64,000 nt of DNA. Origin: Massospora cicadina. Its lineage: Eukaryota; Entomophthoromycota; Entomophthoromycetes; Entomophthorales; Entomophthoraceae. The DNA lies in contig JAKSZP010012171.1 of assembly GCA_022478985.1 (NCBI GenBank), forward strand, positions 1-64,000, in the 5' to 3' direction. Of this stretch, positions 55,330 through 64,000 are shown in pieces. Positions within the stretch are counted from its first letter, which is position 1. Every line of letters starts with the position of its first letter. The notes beneath the pieces were generated by a model. It did no database searches and had not been told where the DNA came from. It saw nothing but the letters and a program-made list of their open reading frames with translations. The translations under genes and the position numbers were made by a program.

Positions 55330-55800
55330 CCATGATGCACTTGGAAAGGATAAGAGCTGGGATCAGGGTGAAAGTGAGTCGAATTAAGGCTGGGCCTACC
55401 TTAGGGGAGGGGCCCCATCTTCTTGGGAGCGCTGTGGCGCTTTCATCCAGACAAGGGATGGTAACCGTGACTCCTCCAGAGAACTTTGCATGCATAGTGG
55501 GTTCCACAATATTGGTGAAGATAGCAAGTCGCGCCACAAATTAACACCAAGAAGAACGGGGTACAGGAGGCTTTTAATCGAGGAGAATCTTTCAACAAAG
55601 TTCCCATTTCCTGAAACAAAAAGTACATGTGATAATATATGGTAGCTGGGAATGGCATGAGATGCACGGCTTATAAAAACTGACCAAATCCTAAGGGAAG
55701 ATCCAGGGCCTCCGCCTATTCTTACCAGATAAAGCTTTCAGTAGCGCCAGTATCCATAAAACTGAGCGCTTTGAAAACTTTAAGCTCAGGAGTAGGTAGC
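55330..55800 (-). pseudogene. Aspartic protease of element III
   Basis: ALSFMDTGATESFIW has the intact active site DTG at complement 55746-55754. Downstream minus-strand readings (55325-55667) are consistent with the rest of the domain, LVLICGATCYLHQYCGTHYA in a shifted frame. It processes Gag-Pol. Confidence 0.75.
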
Positions 55801-57312
55801 CATAAACCAGAAGTAGCAGAGGAGGATTATTTTTCATGGAGCCAAGGGATGATAAAATGTCTTAAAACCTTGAGGGGGAGAGTAAGTGAGAATATTCCCA
55901 GAGGATTCAATATAAAATGACTACACATTGCCAGTGAGTTGCCACATGATTTGAACGGGGTGATATAACTTAACTATCAATGCTCTGAAGGAGAAAAATT
56001 TTTGTCTCAGAGAATTCCACCAGTAAGGACGACCAAGCACCTGGAGGAGTCAGTATAGGCTAGTTTATCTTCAATCATCTTTTCAGGGATATTTACCCAT
56101 TTTTTATAGGGTCCTCCAAGAAAGGTGACTCTGGAGTGATTAAAAATCTGCTCAACTGGGTTAAAAGGGACGATATGTTAGACATGGGGCACAGGTTCTA
56201 AAATGGAAACTGAGAGTACACATCTAGAGTAAAGTGAATGTTCTGAATCAAACAAGTTAGACTTACTAACCCCTCTACTTTTGAGGTAATAGTAAGGGGT
56301 ATTTTGTGGAGCACAGCAGTGCAGGGCTAGTAGTGAGGAGACCCTCACCTATACTAATGGTTTCTGTCTCACTTTCCAGAGAGCTCACTGTTGGTTCTTA
56401 AGGGACTCATGGTAGTTCAGTGGAAGATACCAAAGAGCAAGGTTGAAGTTGTTTATCGCAACTAGGCCTCATCAGGATAGGTTATAATGTGATCCAGAAC
56501 TTGACTGTTGTTAAAAGTACCAAGATTGGCTTTCTGGGAGCAAATTAGAGGAATAGGTGTCTTTTTCTAAAATCTGATGTTCCGCGGTACAGTTAGGGTT
56601 GCTAGAGAAGATTCTGTGGGACAGCATGGACTTAAGAATGGAGCACATCCCTGATAAGGGGGAGGGTTATCACATATACCAAGGGCAGACCAAGGTTATA
56701 AAGTAACTTGCAGAAGAGTCCCTTTTTTTAACTGTTAAGGGATTCCAGCCTTGATGCCTAGTCTTGGAACAAGCGCAAGTACTGTGCCATAGTGAGGTTT
56801 CCTTGGACCAAGTGGACAAAGCGTTATAGTCCTCAAAAGTTGAAGGGGAAACTCACGGGGCTTGAAAAAGGTTTCTAACGCTGGGAGAGATTCCAGTAGG
56901 GTTCTATTAGTTTAGACAGCGGCAATTAACCATCAGTGAGTATCCTCTGAAATCTCGCAGAGAAAAAGCTGAAAGAGGTAAAGTTAGCTAAGTCCTTATC
57001 TTGAGTCTTATGGTGAGCCCTAAAATTGGACAACATGTTAAAGATCTCCTTTTAAAAATTCTTAATCGCATGAGTGGGGGAAAGATAAGCTGGTAGTGGC
57101 AGGTACTGCACACTGTATGAGCTTCTTGAGTGAAGGGAGCCACGCACCACCATTAACACCCACTTAAAGAAGGTAACAATCAAATTAGGATGTATATAAC
57201 AGTACTGGCCTAGTGAACAGTCTCAAAAAGGGACAACTCTGAGAGGGTAGAGCTGACTTAGCCACCCAACTGGAGAAGAAACTCACAACAAATTTATGCT
57301 TTTCTCAGAAAA
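55801..57312 (-). pseudogene. gag: gag and leader of element III
   Basis: Heavily decayed. Near 56760-56870 the minus strand reads LVQGNLTMAQYLRLFQD then ASRLESL, which fits the conserved gag core (QGxxSVxEYxxxFxxLA) of this lineage. I see no zinc knuckle, and no open frame exceeds chance. A primer site after the 5' LTR is not evident. Confidence 0.5.
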
Positions 57313-58118
57313 TACCATGAAAAGCGGTTTGCAGAAGGTTGCAAGTGGTAAGGCACCAGGTAAGATGTGACAAAAGAGGGCAGAATGCCCAAGCAGGATA
57401 AAGCAGCGTCCCATGTTATCACTATGTTGTTTTCATATAAGTTCTTTTAATAAACCTCAATCCAAACTGAAGCAAACAAATAGGGAGAAGAGTCCACTGA
57501 GAGTTGAGGGCTTTTGGATAGGCACTATGGAAGAAATTGTTAAAATATGACACAGTGGACACAGCAAATAGTCTTTGGCATGGAAAGCAGTTTCACTCCG
57601 AAGGGAAAGTCAAATCAGAGCTTAAAAATGGAGTCTATCCATCACAGTAGGGTTTAATTAGGTTTTTATTATTAAAATTGTTCTTAAAATTGAGGGAAAC
57701 TTAAGCAAAGTATATCAAAACTATATAAATTTATATTTTTATCTGAGAAAAGCAAGGGAATTCATCATTTGAGCGGCAATATAAGGGGAAGTTTTACGAT
57801 GTTTAAAAATGACAATGATAACTTATCCATGCAAAAAGGTTCACCTTTTAGCTAAATCAAAAAATTTATAAATTTGATTGAATTCTGGTACTTTATATCA
57901 GTTTAATTTCTGGATTTTTGAGTCATTTTGCTTGAATTTCAGCCTCTATGGTGCTTTTTCCTCAGCCTTAACTGGCAAATCCAGAACCCATTTGTGGCCA
58001 ATGGCCTTAGAGAGGTCATTGGTGTCCCTCAAAGGTTCTGGCCTTGACTTCATGGGCTTCTTATGCTTGGCTTTAGTAAGGAAAGTCTACTCCAAGTAAA
58101 ATTTCACCAACTGTTCCA
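57313..58118 (-). repeat. 5' LTR of element III
   Basis: 806 bp, colinear with 51498-52340. The plus-strand left end is TACCATGAAAAGC, where the other copy has TGTCATGGAAAGC. The right end is CTGTTCCA, where the other copy has CTGTGACA. Confidence 0.87.
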
Positions 58119-58457
58119 AAAATATGTAGTTGAGTTTATATGTCTGCAAAGCCAAGGTAGATCAATAGCAACAAATGATTTAGAATATTGACAGTGGGGT
58201 GAAAAGAGATTAATCCCAGTTATATATACCAAGTTGGGGCCAGGAAAATAAAACCAATAGTATTTTGACATCAAATTTATTTCTTATTTTATTCAGAATA
58301 CGCGGCCAGGGGATGTACATTACCAGAGCTCAAAAGAGCATAATAAAAAATAATAATGAGATGATATGGACAGATCCACTCGAATTGATGCAAAATATAA
58401 AGCAACACACACCAACAAAGCAGAAGCGGAAACTGCTATATGGCCATAGCGGAGGGG
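58119..58457. other. Spacer, nothing recognised
   Basis: AT-rich, with an open plus frame (58265-58519) that runs antisense to the family E copy and has no motif. Confidence 0.3.
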
Positions 58458-58870
58458 GAAGGGGGATTGGGAGGCAAATTATGCTCATCTGGGATGGACA
58501 GGTGTTGGCACAAAGCTAAGAGCACGGGTGTTAGCGCATCATGGAAGTGGGGGTCCAGGGAGAAAAGTAAAGCTGGCATTGAATCCCCTCTTTGATGTTA
58601 GAGATGTATGTGATAGGGGCTTTCTCAGCCTTAATGCAGACTGAGGGGATGTTAGCAATTATTGTGATATTTTGATTTGTGAGGCGGGTTTTAATTTTAG
58701 ACCTATAGACTAAATCTACATTCTAGATCGCTCTGTTAACATGGTCATAGTAACAGAGGTAGTGTCATTTTGGGAGAGGATATTAAAGAAGCCAGAAAAA
58801 AAGCAACATGCCCTTAGATATTACAGCAACTGATTGCGCCATGGCTTGTTGGAATGGGAAAATTCAGGGG
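58458..58870 (-). pseudogene. Family E protein of unknown function, copy 2
   Basis: Minus-strand readings align with 19523-19960: MAQSVAVI, TRLTNQNITIIANIPS and LDPHFHDALTPVLLALCQHL correspond to VAQSVAQF, KITHHNITKIFQLPD and IHPHHADAPTPWFSTFVQYY. The end, PSPSAMAI before a stop, corresponds to PLPLCHDGL before its stop. Only the last 130-140 codons are present, right behind the 3' end of LINE3. No domain is recognised. Confidence 0.5.
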
Positions 58871-58967
58871 AGTTAAATACCTCTTCAAAAATTGATGGTC
58901 GCTTCAGAATTGGGGGCACAAAAGTGAGGCAAATAATGTCAAAGGGAGAATTGGACTGTATATTTAT

Positions 58968-60333
58968 TTATTGTGAAAAGGCTGACCAGGGGATGGACAC
59001 TTCTGATAAGACATCAAAGAGAACGAAACATTTGGAGGGCACCCCAGAGAAGCTAATAATGTCTCTTGTTGCCAGCGGGAACGCCACTAGTGGGAGGGGG
59101 TACGTGTATAGGGTTAGGAACCACAATTGAGAACTTGTGTAGGAAAGGGTCAGAGTTGATGAACTAAATTGGGAACCAGGAGGAGACCAACCAATGGCGA
59201 CGTGTCTGGAGGTATCCAAATAACCACACTTGAAAGTGGTCCACTAAGTGCGACTGGAACCAGCGGACAGCTTCTTGGAGGGTGGGGGTGGAGCCTGAGA
59301 TGGCATCCAAGACAAACGTGTGGATAGTCTACATGGCGATTGCGACCACCAAAGCACAGAGGGAGGGTGAAAGAGGGGAGATCATTGATAAAGCAAACAT
59401 ATCCCTAGACAAACTGAAGGGCTGAGCCTGATCCTAGCAAAGCAGACGTTGAACCTCACGCCAAATCGCTTTAGATGTAGGGCACTTCTCCAGGCGGTGA
59501 AGCAGCGTTCCATAGTGGCCACATACAGCACAGGATGAGTGTAAAGCATTAGAGCGCTCAGCAGTATGGTACACCCGCCTCAAGAAGCGCCACACATGGG
59601 ATCAGACATGAGGCTTCAGAGGAGGGTGGTGGGCGTACTTCTAAATTGTTTTCTGGGTATCAAGGGAATAGGGGATTTCCATCAAGTCCAGGAAGTCCAC
59701 CCTGGACAAGATAGGGGGCCTCGCGGTTATCAAGCCATCCAGAATGGGAAGACCCTGTACCTCCTGAGTAAACCAAGGAGAGGGGCGCTCCCTCTGGGTA
59801 GTATGTCCACAAATATGAATTCTCCACTCAGCGCTTCGCATGGAGAGGAGGATTCGCTTGAAGTGGGGTGCAGTCCCATGGGGACCAGCAGCCGAAGGGT
59901 GGGAAGCTTGATACTTCAGCAAAGAGTGTGGGTGTGACGGATTGGTAAGGCCCAGGGCGCTGGAGAAGTTGGAGTGGGCCGCGCGGGACCAGTGTTGGGC
60001 CAGAATAGTAGGGATGGTTACAGCAGCGATCAAGGTGCCCATGATTTTGGCATCATATGCCTCAAAGTTGAGCAGGCTCATACCACCACTATGGCGAGGG
60101 CCAAACATGACATCCAGGCGCACTGGCGGTGGGTGGCCCAACTAAAGCCACCCTTGAAGAAGGGCGTACATTGACTTGAAGAAATTGGGGAGAAAGCGAT
60201 GGCGTGGGCCCCATGGCCAAACTTTGGAGAGGAGCATAGAGTTGGCTAGTACAACCCTGCCAGTAAGGGAAGTAGGATGGGCTTTGAGGGAGGCGATGCG
60301 TTTTGTCACGGTGTCCAGAATATGGTTTTCCAT
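58968..60333 (-). pseudogene. LINE3 ORF2: C-terminal region and zinc finger
   Basis: An open stretch 59641-60141 (VRLDVMFGPRHSGGMSLLNF) continues to a finger at complement 59482-59532, CAVCGHYGTLLHRLEKC (CX2CX7HX4C, all ligands present). The protein ends VLSEVSIPWSAFSQ then TAA at 58968. A few stops lie in between (about 59637, 59435). The finger probably helps bind RNA or target DNA. Confidence 0.8.
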
Positions 60334-61470
60334 CACCGTTGAGGCATACTCGCCAGCCTCCAACCACACCCCCAAATGGCAGACCGGCCCAATGGTGGGG
60401 CGCGGCACAAAGGGGAGCACAAGTGGGGCGGTTTGGGTAGGGCAGGGTAAGCAAGCGCGTGCACTAGTAGATGGGGTGGATTGGAAACCGGGCCTGAGGC
60501 CCAGCGGGTTTGATACCAACCAAGGAGAATGATTTCAGTTTTGGAGGCGTTGAGTGCAGCATTACTCACCCTGGAGTAAACCTGGATAAGGGCTTCAAGC
60601 GCGCGTGCGTCATGATTTTTAGACACACCAACCACACAGTCATCAGCAAACGCCAACATTTTGACTGGGGCTTGGCCTTGCACGTGGACTCCAGCAAGGC
60701 GGGCTTTCACGTTTCAAAGAACTGGGTTGAGGCTGAAGTTATATAAGAGTGGGCTAAAAGGGTCCCCTTGGCGCAGGACCATTTGAGGGCGGACTACATC
60801 TGTGAGGAAGCCAGGGCCACACACAGCCATTGTGTCAGATTCCGTTAGCAACATCACCCAATTTAGTGAAGCAAAGTAAGAGGCTGAAATTGTGGAGGCA
60901 GGCCCTGAGGTAATCCCAGTTGACTTTATCATAGGCCTTCTGTTGGTCTAAAAATACTAGTGCACCAGAGGCCGTGGACTGACAGGCGTTGCCACAGTGT
61001 GCACGTTGTCCCAAATCGACCTTCTAGGTGTGAAACCGAATTGTTCTGGGGAGATGATAGCAGAGGCCACAATCCCTAGACGGTTAGCCATGATTTTAGT
61101 AAAAATTTTAGTACCAGTGTTGGTTAGAGAAATGGGGCGCCAGTTGGCCAAGTCTAGCTTATCCCTTTTTTTGAATAGTGTTATGGTGTAGGCCTCTTGC
61201 CCTCCTGGTAGGAGGCGCGTTTCTAAAAGCTTTGGTTAAGGGAGGCAAGCAACAGTGGGGATAAAAACATGAAGTACTTCTTATAAAACTCACAAGGAAT
61301 TTATCAGGGCCTGGTCATTTTCTGTTTGGTGCGCCGTGAACGGCGGACCAGAGTTTGTCTGGATTAATCAAATTTATTAACTACAGGAAATGGAAAATGA
61401 TGTAGATGTGCACTATCGAGAAAATTTGCCATTTGGCTTGTGGAATTGGGTCAGATCAGTACAATTTGGA
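60334..61470 (-). pseudogene. LINE3 ORF2: reverse transcriptase
   Basis: NWRPISLTNTGTKIFTKIMA and PEQFGFTPRRSIWDNVHTVA lie in complement 60957-61151. LVFLDQQKAYDKVNWDYLRA follows, then VLRQGDPFSPLLYNFSLNP, then KMLAFADDCVVGVSKNHD with the catalytic FADD intact at 60639-60650. Frame changes occur between blocks (near 60710, 60935 and 60955). Compared with LINE1 and LINE2 the active site is unspoiled. Confidence 0.87.
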
Positions 61471-62749
61471 GTAATAGTTTTGTATTTCAATCACCACTTT
61501 GGCCAGCATATCACCAACGGAATTGTCTGGCCTTCACAACTGTGTGCAAGCCAAGCTCTGGTGTGGTGCAAAGAATTTTTGAAAAAAATGAGCAGAGCAC
61601 ATGTCACCCGCTGTGATGTGTTTAGCTCTGTACTGAACACAAACCCAATGTTTGTGTTGCCGCTCAAGCACATTAAGGTGGGCGGCTACTTCCACCCACT
61701 TGACCCCAAGCAGGGCTGTAGCCCTTGGCTGGGACGTTGGACTCCAGGTGGGCCAGCTCTGCTAGAGTGTGCAAGATGACTGCCGAGGTGGAACGTGAAC
61801 ATTAGGAGGAAAGGTGGCGAGCCTGGCGGATTGTGTCCACCTTGAAGGCAGACCAGGTGGAAATTGATCAGCGCAAAATGGTGCGGTAAATTTTGGAGCT
61901 GTGGTCATGGATTCCATCCATGAGGAAAATCTTTACAATGCAATTTTGGCCGGGCAAAGTTTGCATCAAATTGGAGCCTGAGCAACTGGGTGGGGAAGGT
62001 GAAATGATATCAGAACCAACCTGTGATTAGAGAAATTGATCTTCATCATTGTGAAATGGGAAATCTGGGTAAAAAATTTCAACGGTGCGAGGATAAGGTC
62101 AATGTGTGGGACATGGGCCTTAACTGGCTGTTGTGGATGTGGGGGCGCGACATGTTTTTGAGAAGCAGAGCATGGCGCAGCAGAGCATTAATCAACCCTA
62201 GGGTGGCCTTGAGGACACGTAGTTCAATGTGTCCCTGTGGCGGGGAAGATGAGGAAGGCCAGCAGTCAGTGGATGGGTTTAACCAACAGTTCATGTCACC
62301 AATGACAAAAGGGTCAGGGGGTAACAGAATGGATTTGACTGACAAGAAAAATTCCCAATGTTCTCATGCACAGGTCAGGGCGTAAATGTTGATGATAGCA
62401 TGTACTACGTCAGCCCACAAAAAGTTGACAACAAGGACGCAGCCACTAAGGAAGGATTTAGACAATAAAAATTTAAAATTATTGTTCTTTTGAACAAGCA
62501 CCCCACTTTGCTTGGACCAGAAAGGATAGGGAGGGGAGGAGCATGGGTTTCCATGTTTCCTCATAACCACGTGGACAGGACTCTGGATGACCAGGATATC
62601 CACAGGTAAATTATGTTGTAAAAAACTCAGTTTCCTAGCCTGGGACAGCGAGGCCTTGAGTCTGGCGATATTCAACGTCCTAGAATAAAGGATCCCCCCT
62701 TCACACCTTAGGTGTGAGGGGAAGGGCACCTGATTTCTTCAGCCTTCTC
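61471..62749 (-). pseudogene. LINE3 ORF2: APE-type endonuclease
   Basis: Reading from complement 62729: KLSFLQHNLPVDILVIQ (the AxQET block has lost its Glu), then VHAIINIYALTCA, VIGDMNCWLNP (GDMN at 62289-62300), then LRPMSHTLTLSSHR near 62080-62115, matching IDLILAP-type sequence. The final SDH block lies in broken frames near 62000. Two frame changes and several stops are present. The domain nicks target DNA. Confidence 0.78.
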
Positions 62750-64000
62750 TTATTCTTCACGGCGCTTGTCAGCACCTCTGGTATGTGATGCAATGTAGTC
62801 GGTGTTATGGGTAGCTTTAGCAGTTGGGTTCACATTGGGTTTTTTCCTCGCTTTTTGTTTCCCCATTGCAGGGTGAAATTTTTGCGGTGTGTGCATTTTT
62901 GGTGCACCAACGCTTGATTTTAAATTTTTGGCTGGGAGGTTGGAGACTGACTCAGTTCCAATTGAGGCTTGGGCGCCTAGGTCAGGTAAAATCGACTCCC
63001 CCTTTGGGATTTCCGCTTGGGTGGCCCAATAGGCTTGGGCGTCCCAATCTGATTGGTTGAGAGATTTGCAAGCTGCTTCCACTTCAAAAGTCTCAATGTC
63101 CTCCTGGAGTTGAGAGGGCAGGATAGCAGAAGCGTTCTTGGCCGCCTCCTTGGCCGCCGCAATGTGGGCCTGTTTGGCCTTCTTCTGCTCTTGAGGGGAT
63201 ATTGGGTGCACAACTAAGTAGCATCCTTGCGCTCCCCACGGGAAGGCTTCCTTTGTATTGACGGTCAGCTCATAGTGGGCCTCACCGGTGCACATAGCCT
63301 CTGAGGGATGCTCTTGGTATGTGATGCCCTCCTTGGAGGGGCAGGTGTGTGCCTTGAGGCCAAATGCGTCACAATAGGCGCAGATGGGAGGTGCGCTGTC
63401 CACGGTGACCCAGAAAGGGTGGGTGGCATGCCCCTCATTATTGACAGAAGTGGTGTGCGGGATTTGGGTAAGATCCTGCGCTATCCCCTCAGCTGGGGTT
63501 AGGACTGCAATTGCTTTGCCAGTGCACAGGTTTGGCATCAGCATAAAGCGCTGCATCTCAAAGGATTGTATTTCACTGTACATGGCGAGTCCAGCTTTCA
63601 AGTGTTGTTTGAGTATGGCACGTTTGATCGTAGTGGGCAGAAAGTCAAAGGTTACAAAATTTTGGTTCAATTTTATCCATCTGGTGCGCTTAGTTTTGAT
63701 GATCCGCTGCCCGTCTGGGAGGTCTACCACAAAGCGCACCATTGCAGCTTTGTCCGCTGGTTCCTTGGTTTCAAAACCAAGATCCAGCCAACCGTGTGGC
63801 ATGGAATGAGGTGCAACATACACCGCGTTCAGGAAATGGTTGTGCACATCCCCACAAAACTTTTCTAAAGCGCCGTCTGCTGAATATCCAGGAATACCTG
63901 GACTCCGTGTTCCACCAACAAGAGTGGTTGAGAATGCGGCGTATTGATGTACTGGTTACATCGCGCTTGCCAAGCTAAAATTTCAGGGGAAATGGTTACC
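62750..64000 (-). CDS. LINE3 ORF1 (gag-like, nearly intact)
   Basis: A 365-codon open frame occupies complement 62750-63847. It has VRFVVDLPDGQRIIKTKRTR, MPNLCTGKAIAVLTP, a knuckle at residues 156-169, a Lys/Ala helical region (KKAKQAHIAAAKEAAKNA) and a basic tail ending TRGADKRREE. Upstream to 64000 the reading continues in another frame (AWQARCNQYINTPHSQ, VFLDIQQ) after one frameshift near 63880, as judged against LINE2. The knuckle is CAYCDAFGLKAHTC: the canonical His (position 9) is Leu, while LINE2 still has His. It is RNA-binding in the family; whether this copy binds zinc is doubtful. Confidence 0.75.

Larger units (their letters stand above)
51498..58118 (-). mobile_element. Tf1/sushi-like Ty3/gypsy element III (complete, inactive)
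   Basis: LTRs at 51498-52340 and 57313-58118 enclose, on the minus strand, gag (about 57010), protease (55750), RT (YMDD at 54782-54793), RNase H and integrase with a GPF end (52778-52786). A purine tract directly precedes the 3' LTR. The left LTR has TGTCA/TGACA termini. Flanks AAAGA and AAAAT agree at three of five bases, so a target duplication is only suggested. Integrase and gag are of the same lineage as element II. It lies between two inverted LINE copies. Confidence 0.88.
58968..64000 (-). mobile_element. Tad-like LINE3, best preserved element (5' end outside window)
   Basis: It has the same family and order as LINE2 but on the opposite strand: ORF1 (62750-64000), endonuclease (61950-62729), RT (60333-61470) and C-terminal region (58968-60333). 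ORF1 has a 365-codon open frame and the RT box FADD is intact (complement 60639-60650). Stops in the endonuclease and C-terminal region still break ORF2. The element runs off the right edge of the window. Confidence 0.88.

Noticed and set aside
51493..58123. Perfect target duplication for element III
   Set aside because: Flanks AAAGA and AAAAT agree at three of five bases in A-rich DNA, which is not convincing.
59566..59937. 123-codon plus-strand frame
   Set aside because: Antisense to the well-supported LINE3 ORF2 C-terminal region.
63384..63809. 141-codon plus-strand frame
   Set aside because: Antisense to the open LINE3 ORF1.

Overview
The window looks like transposon-dominated DNA from a filamentous fungus. 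The reasons are Ty3/gypsy LTR retrotransposons of two lineages, Tad-like non-LTR retrotransposons with an APE-type endonuclease, Helitron debris, short fungal-style splice signals in the one candidate host gene, and strong decay of CpG to TpG/CpA. A transposon-rich truffle-like pezizomycete or a basidiomycete would both fit; I cannot decide the species from sequence alone. I found no tRNA, rRNA or CRISPR array.

Layout, left to right. 1-2350: the 3' end of a long LTR (family B), a possible Helitron 3' terminus, and a foldback element. 2350-5840: a CpG-rich island, the only stretch that does not look methylated and decayed. It carries the one convincing host gene, a single-pass membrane protein with one clear intron (3303-4844). 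5849-12389: complete but inactivated Ty3/gypsy element I (+) with paired LTRs and a perfect 5-bp target duplication. 12400-17000: AT-rich DNA with a 75-bp satellite, a tandem pair of Helitron-like ends, a second foldback copy and a 160-bp dimeric minisatellite. 17160-20370: minus-strand gag-like pseudogenes and a Helitron/PIF1 helicase scrap.

20429-44198 is a nest. Tf1/sushi-like element II (+) begins with a family B LTR and is cut inside its integrase by Ty3/gypsy element IV (-). The 3' LTR of element IV was then hit twice: by a 1,642-bp solo family B LTR (25792-27433, duplication GATCC) and by an 8-kb LINE (LINE1, 27544-35536, 15-bp imperfect duplication). The three LTR pieces, 25124-25791, 27434-27543 and 35537-35873, rebuild the sequence of the intact LTR at 43107-44198.

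44199-64000: an orphan RT/RNase H fragment, then two copies of a second LINE family arranged tail to tail (LINE2 + at about 45650-50822, LINE3 - at 58968-64000). Between them lies Tf1/sushi-like element III (-, 51498-58118) with paired LTRs. LINE3 keeps a 365-codon open ORF1 and an intact FADD reverse transcriptase motif; every other element is broken by stops and frameshifts.

The LTR elements show the usual gag-protease-RT-RNase H-integrase order, and the LINEs show gag-like ORF1 followed by endonuclease-RT-zinc finger. Many lesions are C-to-T or G-to-A. Boundaries without a TSD, LTR partner or shared stop are approximate. Identities quoted are from reading by eye, not from computed alignments.
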